Source: Stenocarpella maydis (lineage: Eukaryota; Ascomycota; Sordariomycetes; Diaporthales; Diaporthaceae). From it: a stretch of 28,824 nt of DNA. The stretch spans positions 1 to 28,824 of the forward strand of contig NQMI01000263.1 of the NCBI GenBank assembly GCA_002270565.1, in the 5' to 3' direction. Position numbers and translations under genes: made by a program. Positions 1-10,659 of this stretch are shown in pieces. The notes under the pieces are model-generated. The model was not told the DNA's origin. It did not search any database and saw only the letters and a list, made by a program, of their open reading frames with translations. The number at the start of each line of letters is the position of its first letter. The first letter of the stretch is position 1.

Positions 1-73
1 TAATAATACAATAAATATAGGAATAACTAGTCTCTAAATTAAAAGAAATACAATTAGAGTAAGAAAGGGCCGG

Positions 74-93
74 CCTCCTTATCTTTAAGGAGG
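74..93. repeat. Small perfect inverted repeat in GC island
   Basis: CCTCCTTA at 74-81 and TAAGGAGG at 86-93 form an 8-bp perfect stem around a TCTT spacer. It sits in one of the few GC-bearing islands of the left block, so it may be a remnant of a transposon end. No further function can be read. Confidence 0.5.
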
Positions 94-250
94 GTCCTTA
101 GCTTAATTCTTTAGCACTAGCAGAAGTTAAACCTATAACCTTATACTTAGCTATTATATATAATTAAACTAAATATACTTAACTACTATACTATAATATT
201 ATTTATATATTTATATATATATAAGTATTGAAATATATATTAAAGGTCTT

Positions 251-314
251 ATATAAATATATAAATATATAAATATATAAATATATAAATATATAAATAT
301 ATAAATGTATAAAT
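251..314. repeat. 8-bp microsatellite (ATATAAAT)n
   Basis: Seven consecutive perfect copies of ATATAAAT run from 251 to 306, and an eighth copy with one change (GTATAAAT) ends at 314. It lies inside the A+T-rich block and is probably a slippage product. Confidence 0.9.
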
Positions 315-449
315 AATATATAACTATAACTTATTTAATAAATAAGCATAACTTTAAACTTAATATAATAAACTTAATATAATAATATTACTCTTATATA
401 TATATAATATAAAGTATTTATAAAAGCTTTAATATGATTTATTAGGAAA

Positions 450-846
450 TAGCTAGGTATTATATATAGCTATTCTAATTTTCTATATAAAAAACATCTA
501 TACTAACCCTGCTAAAACCCTTAAACTAAGCCTAGAATGGATGCAAATTTTAGGATAGCTTAAATTTTCTATACTTTAGTTACTATTATTTTACAGAAAG
601 TTTGAAATTTTATTACATAAGCTATATTAGAAAAGCGAAATTATAAGGGTCTAAAATTGAATTTCTTAAATAATTAAGCGAAAAAGATTTCTATAATTCT
701 AGAAAAAATACTCTAGCTTATCCATATACTCATAATTAAACCCTGAAACTTTCGTCCATTTTGGACCTAGTTTAAGGGTTTTAGCAGGGTGTGCACGGAC
801 ATTTTTTACATGAGAAAGCAGGGTAGACACTTACTGGTCCTAGCTA
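450..846. mobile_element. Foldback/MITE-like element with ~110-bp inverted arms
   Basis: The left arm (about 450-557) and the reverse complement of the right arm (about 738-846) align over roughly 110 bp. A 23-bp core is identical (506-528 versus 768-790), and the outer ends share TAGCTAGG (450-457) and CCTAGCTA (839-846). Outside the core most differences are C/T or G/A transitions, as expected from RIP acting separately on both arms. The interior (~180 bp) is A+T-rich and non-coding, so this is best described as a degraded MITE or foldback element. No clear target-site duplication was found, and the superfamily is unknown. Confidence 0.65.
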
Positions 847-1430
847 CGTCTTCGCATCCTATGTTAAATTATATAATAAATTCATTCATATAAAATCTTT
901 AATAATATTAAATTAAATTATAACATCCATAAACTTAATACTTCATGAATTTATCAATAATATTAATATAAATTATTATGATTTAAAATATGAATTATAA
1001 ATTAATTCTTATTTATATTATTTAAAAGAAAAAACTTGAAAAACATATTTAATTTCTATTTTATTATTAATAAAACTAATAATTAAATACTTTTGATTTA
1101 TTAAAAGAAATAATTATTTATTTTAATTAGAAAAATAAATTTAAAAAAAATATAATTAATCTATATTTAAAATCAAACTTTTTAACTTTTATTATTCTTA
1201 TTTCTTTAAAGTTTTTATAAGTATTCTTTATTTATAAGGCATTATATAGCTTTTAAGTAATACTTTTATAAGTTTTTTATAGCTTATTATAACTTATTTT
1301 TAATATAATTATTATTTATTTATAATCTACTTATTATAAGTATATAATTCCTTAATAGCATTATTAACTCCTTTTAATAATTAGCCATTTATAAGTATGC
1401 TTATAGCTCCTTTATAGTATTAGAGTTAGT

Positions 1431-2356
1431 TTGTACCCTGGGCTATAGGCGGACCCGCTAAGTGATGGGGGAGACCCGTTATTACTTGATCTTTTGGTCT
1501 GTTACTATAGCTGGTTATGGCGGGTAGCTCCCTGATAAGAAGGTAATAGGTAAGGAGATAAAAGGGAAGATGAAAAAGATAGTTTTTATAATATATAAGG
1601 CTTAATTAAATAATACAGAATAGTTATAACAGAAATTATATTCTTTTCTGGGGGGATGGATTTGCGGGGGAGGTCGGGAATGAGGCCCGAGCACGTCATG
1701 AGCTCGGAAGGGGGACCCTGAGTTCGAGCGGGCCAAAAGTGGATAGGAAGACGTAACAAGAAGCGATGAGTTTTCATCGGCCGTCCCAAATCCGAACACA
1801 GGTGTACAGGACAAGTAGCAATTTTCGACGTAGGGCGTGTCAGAAAAACTGGCTCTGACGATGGTTTCTGCTCGATCCGCGGTTAGGTGGCGTGGGCACC
1901 TCAGTCGTGTATGAGTCAATAGGGAAAGCCCAATGGAGCACAAGGATTTGGGCTTGTTCTGCAGGAGACTGGAGGACATTGCAGGCTCTCCTTTTTCGAC
2001 CCGTTGTCCTATCCTTTCCCTCGAGCTGCTGCCGCAGTGAAACTACATATTCCCCTGTCAATCAAGAATCCGGGGCCGTCAAGCTTAACTTTGCCGCTGC
2101 ATACAGGAAGCCTGGGTCCTGTCTCCACCGTTGAGAACAGGAGTCTTTACTGTATGCCAACCAGTCGAACTCACACACTTGCCTAGGTACTCTACGGCCG
2201 CTCCACCGAGCACACCCCAGGTGTCACCATCTCCTGGTTTTCTTCTTTAAGGCTGAGCTGGAAGAATCCCGAGATAACTAGCCCGTATCAAACAGTACGA
2301 AGCACGTCAGTCTGCTAAGACTGATACCTCGCTCCAGAGTATCCAAAGCTGCAATC
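1431..2356. other. Gene-free transition zone
   Basis: Composition changes from A+T-rich to balanced between about 1430 and 1640. A GC island at about 1436-1550 has no recognisable content. Short open frames on both strands overlap one another and lack recognisable domains. The last ~200 bp are the likely promoter and 5' leader of the amino-acid transporter at 2357. Confidence 0.5.
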
Positions 2357-3996
2357 ATGCGGAGCAAAGCAGGGGCCACAACGGCACCGGCGGAACCTGA
2401 AAACCAGGCGACGCTCGACCGGCCTGTTGAACCCAAGGATGGTCCGGTCGACAACCAAAAGCAGCCCCCTTCTTGCGCATCCAGCAATGCTGGCGGTGTC
2501 CTCGGCAACGTCGAGGGAGAGTTGATCAACTTCAAGACTCTCCACTGGCTGTAAGTAACTCAACTGCCTCCACACCATAGCCACAGTACATTTTACTGAC
2601 CATATTACAGACAAGGAGGTATTCTACTGGTAGCAGAAACTGTTTCTCTTGGAATCCTGTCTCTTCCCTCAGTTCTGGCAACCGTGGGCCTCGTGCCGGG
2701 TATCATCCTCATCTGCGTCATCAGCGCGCTGGCGACATATTCCGGTCTCCTCCTTGCTGAGTTCTGAAAGCAGTACCCCTTCGTCCAGAATTTCGGAGAC
2801 GCGGTCGGGCTGCTGGGGACATCTATAGGCATGGGGGCTGTCTTCAAGGAAGTGTTCGGCTGGGCCCAGACCATCCTCCAGGTCTTCCTTCTTGGCGGCC
2901 ATATCCTGATGTGGACAATTTGTATAAACACCCTAACTAATAGCACGGTCTGCACTGTCGCATGGGCAGCGATTGGAATGTTGATTTTCTGGTTGTTTAA
3001 TATCCCGCGGACCCTAAAATATACCAGCTGGATGTCAGCAGCATGTGAGTTCAGACTGCCGGACCAGAGTTGGTCTCCCCACGCATGTAGCTTCGCCGCT
3101 GACAATTACAAAGCTTGCATCTCGATTTTGGTCGCTGTGCTTATCACTGTTATTGATGTCGGAATTGAGAAGCCAGTTGTAAGTGGATCCATCGAATTAT
3201 TCAGATCTCTCGGCTTCGCCTCGGCTTTCCTCGCTGTGACCAATATATCGAGTGCTTTCTGTAAGTACCTTCCTAGCCCACACCAAAAGCATACTACCTC
3301 GTAGGTAGTGCAGTGACCAAGAGTCTGATCCAACGCCACCCTACAGCCAGCCATGCCATTTTCTTCAGCGTCATCGCCGAGTTCAAAAATCCTGACGACT
3401 GGCCAAAGGCGCTTGCTTTTCTGCAAATCGCAGACACAACTCTCTACATAATCTGCGCCGTCATCATCTACGTCTACGTCGGGCCCGACGTGCCATCGCC
3501 CGCCCTTTCTGCGGCTGGGAGCCCCACCGTCCGAAAAGTGATCTGGGGAGTTGCTATACCCACGATTGCTATCGCTGCCGTCATATATACCCACGTTGCA
3601 TCGCAGTACATCTTTATGCGGATCTTTGGGCACACGAAGCACGCCATCAGGAGGACCAAATTGTCGACCATCGCCTGGCTTCTCATCAGCCTGGGCATCT
3701 GGGCACTCGGGATGGTGGTATCCCAGTCCATCCCCATGTTCAACGATCTCCTGGGTGTTGTCGCCGCGGCGTTTGCCAGCTGGTTTTGTTTTGGGCTGCC
3801 CGGGGTCTTTTGGATGTGGATGCATCACGGAAACTGGTTCTCAGGCCGCCGACAGATTATTCGCTTTTCCATGAGCTCGTTCCTTCTGATTGTGGGCTTC
3901 CTTCTTTGTGTCTTGGGTCTATGGGCCTCGATTCAGTCCATCGCGGCATCGACGGGCTCGAAACCATGGACTTGTGCAAGCAATGCGGTGGGATGA
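2357..3996 (+). pseudogene. Amino-acid transporter (AAAP/Mtr-like) with in-frame stop
   Basis: Exons 2357-2550, 2611-3044, 3114-3260 and 3347-3996 (introns of 60, 69 and 86 nt with good splice signals) join into one 475-codon frame. The product would be an integral-membrane amino-acid/proton symporter of the Aa_trans family, like the Neurospora neutral amino-acid permease Mtr. Family cues include VAETVSLGILSLPS near the first membrane span, the GIMAGAVFKE-like/IPRTLKYTSWMSAA region, and SHAIFFSVIAEFKNPDDWPK in exon 4. About eleven hydrophobic segments follow a hydrophilic N-terminus of ~55 residues. Codon 117 (2765-2767) is TGA between AEF and KQYPFVQNFGDA, where homologues usually carry a charged residue. 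A CGA-to-TGA change would explain it. No alternative intron removes the stop without losing conserved sequence, so the gene is probably inactive unless the stop is an assembly error or is read through. Confidence 0.75.
2765..2767 (+). other. Premature TGA in the transporter frame
   Basis: This in-frame TGA follows the first two membrane segments of the transporter, and the remaining ~357 codons are open and conserved. The position is consistent with a single C-to-T transition in an arginine codon. Confidence 0.75.
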
Positions 3997-5750
3997 AGCG
4001 GCATCTACTAAGAAAGAGACCTTTTAGGATGTTACAAGATGGCCGTCATACCTACCCAAATCACAAACCATACTTGGAAATCTTCGCGATCGGCAGTGAG
4101 TGACCACAAGATATGCGCAGCACAAGCAGAAGATGGCATTGCTTGAGCACGATGGCCTTCGTGACTGCCAAGATCGGAGAAACACTAGGGCAAGCCACCA
4201 CAAGCGCGGTAACTAGGCAAGTGGATATTGGCAGAGATTTGGACGCTCATCTGGTCAGTTTCGCAGGATTGCATATCGGCCTAGCCACAGATACACCGTG
4301 CTCTGCCAAGGGACGATAATAAAATAAACACCGCGATCCATAGTCCCGTGGGGCTCTGGCTGCTGGGTCCTAATATCAGCCCAGAGGGGGGAAGAGCGAA
4401 TCATTGAGCCTAGAAATTTCATGCCTATGTATGCCGCCGGAAACATACTAAAATTGATCAGATAAGGGAACTGATTGCGTCTGGGAACACCATCTCCAGA
4501 CGTTCGTTTTGGCAGCAAGCCGATAGCCGGCACGGAGTCGCCAATATGGGTATACAAGCGTGCAAGGCCATTGGTTAACGTCAAGCGTTCAAGGCCCAGG
4601 GTTTAGGCGAGCTGCCCTAAGAGGGGGTGAATCAAGGGTCTAAACGGGGGGGGGGAAATGATGTCTTTTGCAGTTCCGTAGCTTGTCGTCTGTAAGTTCC
4701 GGCCATGTAAAGGAACACACATAGCTATACTGACGTCTCACAAAGCGAATACCGCCTTCGCCAGAGGGTGTTAAATTGCAATGTTCTTCGAAATTCGAAT
4801 TTTCCCAGTGAGAGTCGTCTTGACTTTAAAAAAGTGAACTGGCAGGTCCTCGATGGGCCTCACTTCTCGAATGGCAGACTGAGACAGATACAGTGGACAA
4901 CAAAAGTCCAAATTAGGGCATCCTTACAGCATCTCCAGTTGACGCTATCGCATTTCGTGGGGTCGGGGTCTCCATCCGTTGGGAATATCGTCGTGAATCC
5001 GAACGTAGGAATCAGCTCCCCATCCCCTCTTTCCGGGACACGACTACTTAGGTAGTCACGCTTGCCTAACGAATAGTATACTGGGAACGAGCCTGGCAGA
5101 TGACTATTTCATACGCGAATATCCCATACTTACAGACAGACGACGATAAGAAGGCGTGTATTGTTTCCGGCGAGCGCCTAATAGCCGCTCGGAAGCCTCC
5201 ATATTCAGAGATCAGTTTGGCGAGACCAGCGTCCGACCAGATCGTTGCGGACTATGTCAAAAGTGTAAGTCCGCATCCGCTTGCCAAGGCCAGGATCTTC
5301 CCAGAGCCTGGAACATTGCCGACCATGGCCCTATCTAGCCTCCACGGGGGACAAGTAATCCAGCTGATCATGCAGGTTCAGGCCACAATCGACATGGCAT
5401 CACGCCGCCGGCTCTATCTCAGGGGTACCGAAAGAATGGGAGCCGACACCGGCTTAGACGGCTGTCAAGGACAGGCTGTTGTCGATGCTCACACTCGGGT
5501 ATAAGGAGCGGACAGCCTTTTTGTCGTAGGTGCGAGTATCTTGCCGGGATGGTCACAGCGAACCCCACAGGCACGATTCTATCAGCCGCGTAGAAGGCAG
5601 CAGAGGAGATGGCCAGTCTTTTGAATGTTACGCAGTCCAAGTTAGGTGCCTTTAGACGTGATAAACCAACTAAGAGCCAACCGGGTGGACGAAGACGCTT
5701 GATGACTCCCTCTAGCCGGTACGTTCACATGGTGAATCTCAAGCTCATTT
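3997..5750. other. Intergenic, no supported gene
   Basis: Frames here are short, mutually overlapping and without recognisable domains; the longest are about 134 codons at 5100-5504 (+) and 109 codons at 4255-4584 (-). Visible sequence features are a 10-nt G run at 4646-4655 and a GACTAC-TTAG-GTAGTC hairpin at 5042-5057. The end near 5750 is the 3' flank of the Swi5 gene. Confidence 0.5.
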
Positions 5751-6617
5751 TTAGTCCTTGGGTCCCACTCCGTATTGTTCTTCACTGTAAAGAGATCCGA
5801 CGGGAACCCCTCGGTTGTCGGCATTAAGTCCGATGAGTTGCTGTCCGACATCTTTGACTTTGTTGTACTGACGGAGAAGTTTGATATGCTCGTCCACGGT
5901 AGATTCTGCTGGCTGCCTGTAACCCCGTCAGCTGTGTTTGTGACAAGCAGCCGATGTATTCGGTGGCAACGGCGAGAAGACAAACTTGAGACGGCTTTGT
6001 CTTTCCTGGAGCTCTTGGCGTTTCTGGATGACTAGCACGCAGTGGTTGTATAGCTCTCTCATTATCCGACACTGGATCTCGGGGTGGTGAGGATGGATGC
6101 TGAGACATTTATTTGATAGCAGACACTTACGGCGGCATCAACTCCGGCAACGAATTCAATCTGGGACAGGGCGTTAGAGAACATCACCTGAACGTGTCGA
6201 CTCAGTAGTTGAGGGTTGGGGGCTTACCGTGCGAGAAGCATCTTCAGGACTACCCACAGGAATTTGGAAGTGGTCATCAGGGCCAGGCCCAGTGATGCCG
6301 ACTTCGTGCCCTCGATCAGACGCGACCACGGCTAGCACTGGACCCCAGACGTCAGGTGGAAGTGGAAGGGCGACGGAGGAATTGTCTCGTTGATCTTCGT
6401 CCCTTCCGGCGCCCCCGAGCTGGATCCGTTCCTTGAATTGAGCCAGGTGACGAAGGATGGCCGTCAATAATCCCCCACAGCCTCGGCCTCTGCCCAATTC
6501 CTCGGCCAGGGATTCTTGGAGCTCCTTGACAAAGCCCAAATCGGCAGCCGACAGCAATGGCGTCTGCTGCACGACGACGTCCACCTGGTCACCAACCGCG
6601 GCACGCGGCGGATCCAT
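5751..6617 (-). CDS. swi5: Swi5/Sae3-family recombination mediator
   Basis: The diagnostic exons are 6023-5986 and 5916-5751, joined through a 69-nt intron. They encode the Swi5 domain: a short coiled-coil start (KRQELQERQSRLK), then IKLLRQYNKVKDVGQQLIGL and NADNRGVPVGSLYSEEQYGV, ending GPKD. Swi5 pairs with Sfr1 (Mei5 in budding yeast) to stabilise Rad51/Dmc1 filaments in the nucleus. Two starts are possible. The long model adds exons 6617-6228 and 6160-6131, giving 207 aa; its first intron (6227-6161) has GTAAGC, CTAAC and CAG. The short model starts at ATG 6184 inside that intron (exon 6184-6131), giving 85 aa, the same length as fission yeast Swi5. Both keep the frame. The ~130-residue N-terminal extension has no domain I recognise. 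The 107-nt intron 6130-6024 is common to both models. Confidence 0.75.
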
Positions 6618-8094
6618 CGTAAAGGCAGCGTATGACGTTACACCTGGCTGGCACCGAATGCTTGATGCATGATAAAGCACAATGGAGCATCGATTGCAAG
6701 CTCAATAGCAATGCTGGTCGTGGTTGGGTGATGGTGTGTGAGGGCTGGGAGCTGTCTGCAACCTTCAACCTTGCCGTCGAGTACCCTAACCCTCTGCGGG
6801 GAGAGCTCAAGGAGTCAAGGCAGACCCAAGAGGAGATCTCGTGTGCCAATCCTGCCAACTGAGCTTGGCTCTTCTTGCAAGGCCACACGCCAAGGGGCTG
6901 TCTTGAAGCTGCTTTGGGGCTCTTTATCTTTCTCGCATGAGGCCACAATTTGGGCCCACCACAGAGCCCGGCCCTGGCAGAAGACCGGCTCGGCCGACGG
7001 TAGCAGCAGAAGGCAAAACCACCAGAGATGGAACAAGAGATGCCGCCTTGGTAATTAGAAATGGCTGGTTCGACACATGCATGACCCCTGAGGCCTTCTC
7101 TACGGTGGCGCCATATCTGCCTCTTGCCCTGTATTTTCTCGATGTCGTCCTGGACTCCGACGGAAACACACCCGTGGACAGTCACAGAGGACGACTCGCT
7201 CATGCTGGTCCACACCGTTGCGCAACAGATCTCAGGCATAGCAATTCCAGAGCCCGACCAGCTATGAGGGCTTTGGATCCGGGGGCGGGGATTGTTGTGG
7301 AGGCAAGCCTGCCCCCCCATCCACCACTGCTGCTGCGCTGGTATGGGGAAACTCTGGAGGAGTGGACCCTGGTGGAGAAGCGCGAATGAGGGCCTCGCAG
7401 GCTTGGGTTGGAGGCTTGCTCAGTGCACCATCGAACGGCCCGAATGGCGCGCCTCGACTGTGCGCCCGCGACTGGGGCAGATCCGGCACGGTCTGCTTTC
7501 TCATGCCTCTGGGGATCCCGGCGTTGTGCGCTGTCTCGGCCACCCTGCTACCCGGCGGACGGAGGAGGACCCTTGGATTGTGATCCGCCATGAATCGACT
7601 TCGTGCATGTCGTTTTTCGGGGCCATTCGGCGGCCACAGCCGCGCCCGCTGCGATTGATGGAAGAACTCTGGAGTCACTCCACTCTAAGCGAGACTCTCC
7701 TCGACAACACGTTACTAAGTCGCCCAGTTACCTCCTGCTGTTAAGCCTCTTCGGTCGAGCCGCGCAGAAAAGCTCGCCATTGACAGCCAAGCGGTGTGCG
7801 CCGCCTAACATACGCCCCTGTAGGCGTCATGCTACCGTTCCCGTCATCTGCTCCCTGCGGTAGGTGTTGTGCTCGTATCGTCAAATATGCCTGGCATATC
7901 CTCCCTCCCCACGGGGGCACCGTTGGGCGCCCTTTATTACACTTGGAGTCAGACTTCCATAGACCTGACTGCTGAGTTTCTCGACCCTTCTCGCCTGGTT
8001 ATCCAAACTCCACTGGCTACCGTCTTATCATCAAAGCATTTTCTAGACCACCACTGGTGCTCTTCTATTTAGCCACCCAGAAATCGTACGAAAC
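6618..8094. other. Intergenic, no supported gene
   Basis: This is GC-balanced sequence between the divergently oriented Swi5 gene and the sugar transporter. Several overlapping frames of 140-240 codons exist on both strands (for example 6589-7320 minus and 6937-7389 plus). They are rich in Pro, Arg, Ser and Cys, show no domain or hydrophobic pattern, and look like chance frames in GC-rich DNA. The 3' part should hold the transporter promoter. Confidence 0.45.
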
Positions 8095-9978
8095 ATGGCG
8101 ATAATGGGGCGTAAATCCTACGCCTGGTAAGCCAACACTGACCAGTTAAGCACAGTAGCCCGGAAGACGATATAAAACTAACACTACTGTCAATCAAGGT
8201 TCTGCGCACTTTCCGCAGCCCTGTGTAACTCATACTACGGCTTCGACGCCTCCGTGTTCAATGCCGTCCAGGGCTCCAAGGCATGGCTCAATTGGATGGG
8301 CAACCCCGAGCCCAACCTGATTGGAGGTGTCAACACCGCCTACTCTATCTGTGCCATCGTCAGCGGGTGGTTCATCGCGGCCCCAGTTGCCGACTACCTG
8401 GGCCGCAAGAATGCCATGGGTATCGGTACTATTCTCATCATGATCAGTGCAATCTTGGAGACATGCACTCCCAAGGGCCAGATTTCATGTTTTATTGTGG
8501 GCCGTGCTGTCAACGGCATTGGCCAGGGTATCGCTCTTTGTATGCTCTTCCAACAAGTCGCATTACGAAGCCTGACAGCCGTCGGTTGTACTAACCAGGA
8601 TTTATAGCTGCCGGTCCATCTTATATCGGCGAGATCACACCGGCCAAGATCCGAGGTATTGTCATGACATTCTGGCAGGTGGCATACAGGTAAGCTCCAA
8701 ACACTCCCTCCCCTGCCTCATGCCGCACTACCTGGGTAACAAAGCGCGCCAGTATTGGGCTCTTCTTCGCCTTCTGGATCAACTTCGCTTGCACGAAATA
8801 CCTTGACCGTCTGCCAGAGAATTGGGACTGGAGGATAGTGTGCATCTTCCAGCTCATGGTCCCAATCTACGTGCTCTGTGTCCTTCCCGGTCTTCCTTCT
8901 TCCCCGAGATGGTGAGTGTCTAGTACAGCCTACCGGCCCCGCACATGACAATTCTTGCTGACAACTCACTGATGCCACACAGGTGTGTCAAGAACAACAA
9001 GCTTGAAAAAGCCCGAGCCTCGCTCCACGCCACCCGATTCAGCACAGAAGAGGCCGAGGAAGAATTGCAGGACATCGTCCAAGCAGTCGAATACGAGAGA
9101 AACAGCAAGGATACCTCTTCGGGTTACGCAGCTCTGTGGAAGGACAAGAGCGTCCGCACGAGGTTGATACTTGCGCTTGGAATGAATGCCGGTCAGCAAC
9201 TTACCGGCCAGGGCTCCCTCACGACATACTCTACAAAGATCTACCAGGGCGTCTTCGATAATTCATCCACCATCGCCCTCATCAATGCGCTCAACGCCAC
9301 ACTCTCTATCCTGTTCTGTCTTAATGTGACCTGGATTGTTGAGAGATGGGGACGGAAAGTCCTGTTCATTGTTGGCGGTGCCGGTACGTCTTGCTTGAAA
9401 ACACCCCCTGATATTTGCAGGTAACTGACAAAATCCCAGGTATGGCATGCTGCATGCTAATCGTAGCGACCGTGGGCTCGCAGACCCCGACCGGAGCCGA
9501 CGGCGCCAAGCCATACCCAGTCGGAATCGCGATCGTCTTCCTGCTCTTCCTCTTTATCTTCTTTTATAAGCCCTCCTGGGGGGCCGTCACCTGGATCTGG
9601 TCCTCCGAGATCTTCTCGCTCAACGTGCGGGCCCAGGGCGTCGGCATGGCCGGGCAAACGCAGAACATCGCCAACGCCATCGTCCAGCAGTTCTTCCCGC
9701 TCTTCCTCAAGAATTGCGGCTTCTACGCCTTCTATATGTTCGCGGGCATTAACTGCCTGCTCGTTTGCTACGTCTTCTTCCTAATTCCCGAGACCAAGGG
9801 CGTCCCGCTCGAGGAGATGGACAGGCTCTTCGGCGGCGCGAGCCACGTCCAGGGAGGCGGAATGATGCGCGAGGATACCGACGCCACTACCACCGGGCAC
9901 CACCGGCCAACTTCTAAAAGTACCACCGGCCAGGCCGGTAATCATGTCGAGGGCACGGCCACGCCCGAGGAGAAATGA
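8095..9978 (+). CDS. MFS sugar transporter (Sugar_tr family)
   Basis: Six exons (8095-8126, 8199-8539, 8608-8689, 8753-8911, 8983-9383, 9440-9978) give 517 aa; every junction has GT/AG and keeps the frame. The product is a plasma-membrane sugar/proton symporter with 12 expected spans, closest in feel to fungal lactose/hexose permeases. Family signatures seen are YYGFDASVFNAVQ in span 1, DYLGRKNAMG (loop 2-3), GRAVNGIGQGIAL (span 4), SYIGEITPAKIRG, GQQLTGQGSLTTYS (span 7), ERWGRKVLF (loop 8-9) and PETKGVPLEEMDRLFGG at the cytoplasmic end. The usual PESPRW motif reads PSSPRW at the end of exon 4, losing a strongly conserved Glu that can affect transport. The first exon is only 32 nt; the start was chosen because MAIMGRKSYAW leads directly into the first span. 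Confidence 0.9.
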
Positions 9979-9985
9979 TTTCTCC
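9969..9985. repeat. Near-palindrome across the transporter stop codon
   Basis: GGAGAAAT (9969-9976), one spacer base, and ATTTCTCC (9978-9985) form an 8-bp perfect stem that contains the TGA stop at 9976-9978. It may be chance or a 3'-end RNA hairpin. Confidence 0.5.
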
Positions 9986-10659
9986 GACGCTAATGAGTTT
10001 GACGAAATTAAAAAATTTTTTATTCCGCGCCAGGAAAACAGTAGACAATTAACGACGAGCGCTGGGTGCGTTTCTTTACTGGAGCTGAGGTGTAATTTGT
10101 GATTTCACTGGGAGGCTATCGGGGAAAAGATGGTCACTAGACCATTGATAGACCAGCAGTATAGATATATGTGCCGCGTGTTGCGGACCCCAGCCCAACG
10201 CCAAACTCGGGACATTCCTTCCTGGACTCTCCAGGGCATATCCGGTCTCAAAATTCTAGATGACTACTCTCGGATGTGTGTCTCTCCAGGAGCAGATCAC
10301 GGTAGATCACGGCAGATTACCAGAGGTAACTTCGTCTCAGCATATGCGTTAGCCATACTTGGGCAATAGCATGGTACTAATCATTCCTTTGATCCCTTAT
10401 CGAGGCAACGGAAAAATGATAAGCTTTACACCGCCGAAGTCAAACCACGTCCCTTTTTGCTTGAACGATGCCTGCAAAGTATTTCAAGGCGTCAAAAAAA
10501 TCCCCGTCGAATCACGCAGACTCGGCATCAATGTAAATACGCAAACATGACTTTGGAACTTTTCACATAAATTCAAGGTTATTGTCTGTCAGTCCGAAGC
10601 CTTATGCATTCCCAATATCACTTGATCCTTCTGGCCTTGAACTGTCCCACTCGATCTCT
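9979..10659. other. Convergent intergenic region (3' ends)
   Basis: The sugar transporter (+) and P450 (-) converge here, so this is shared 3'-flank. It holds an A6T6-type stretch near 10010-10022, likely within the transporter 3' UTR, and a 10-bp tandem repeat at 10294-10320. No gene is visible. Confidence 0.55.
10294..10320. repeat. 10-bp tandem repeat, ~2.7 copies
   Basis: Units AGATCACGGT (10294-10303) and AGATCACGGC (10304-10313) are followed by a partial third unit AGATTAC. No function is apparent. Confidence 0.6.

Larger units (their letters stand above)
1..1430. repeat. A+T-rich, RIP-like repeat block (left border)
   Basis: Almost entirely A and T with very frequent TpA steps and no open frame of note. 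This matches the A+T-rich isochores that RIP leaves in repeats of filamentous ascomycetes. Small GC-bearing islands survive at about 66-95, 503-545 and 757-870. It contains an 8-bp microsatellite and a foldback repeat, listed separately. No transposase frame is visible. The RIP assignment is an inference from composition and from transition-biased differences between repeat arms. Confidence 0.8.

Noticed and set aside
1700..1745. tRNA-like GTTCGAG segment
   Set aside because: The flanking bases do not pair into a T-arm and no acceptor or anticodon stem could be drawn.
3106..3828. 240-codon minus-strand frame
   Set aside because: It is antisense to transporter exons 3 and 4 and spans their intron; the composition (Asp/Gly/Pro rich) is typical of a shadow frame.
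5100..5504. 134-codon plus-strand frame in the gap after the transporter
   Set aside because: No recognisable domain, and no supporting neighbouring exons or homology pattern; left as intergenic.
6589..7320. 243-codon minus-strand frame upstream of Swi5
   Set aside because: It overlaps the Swi5 5' region and several plus-strand frames, is rich in Cys/Arg/Ser, and has no domain or splice logic; a chance frame in GC-rich DNA.
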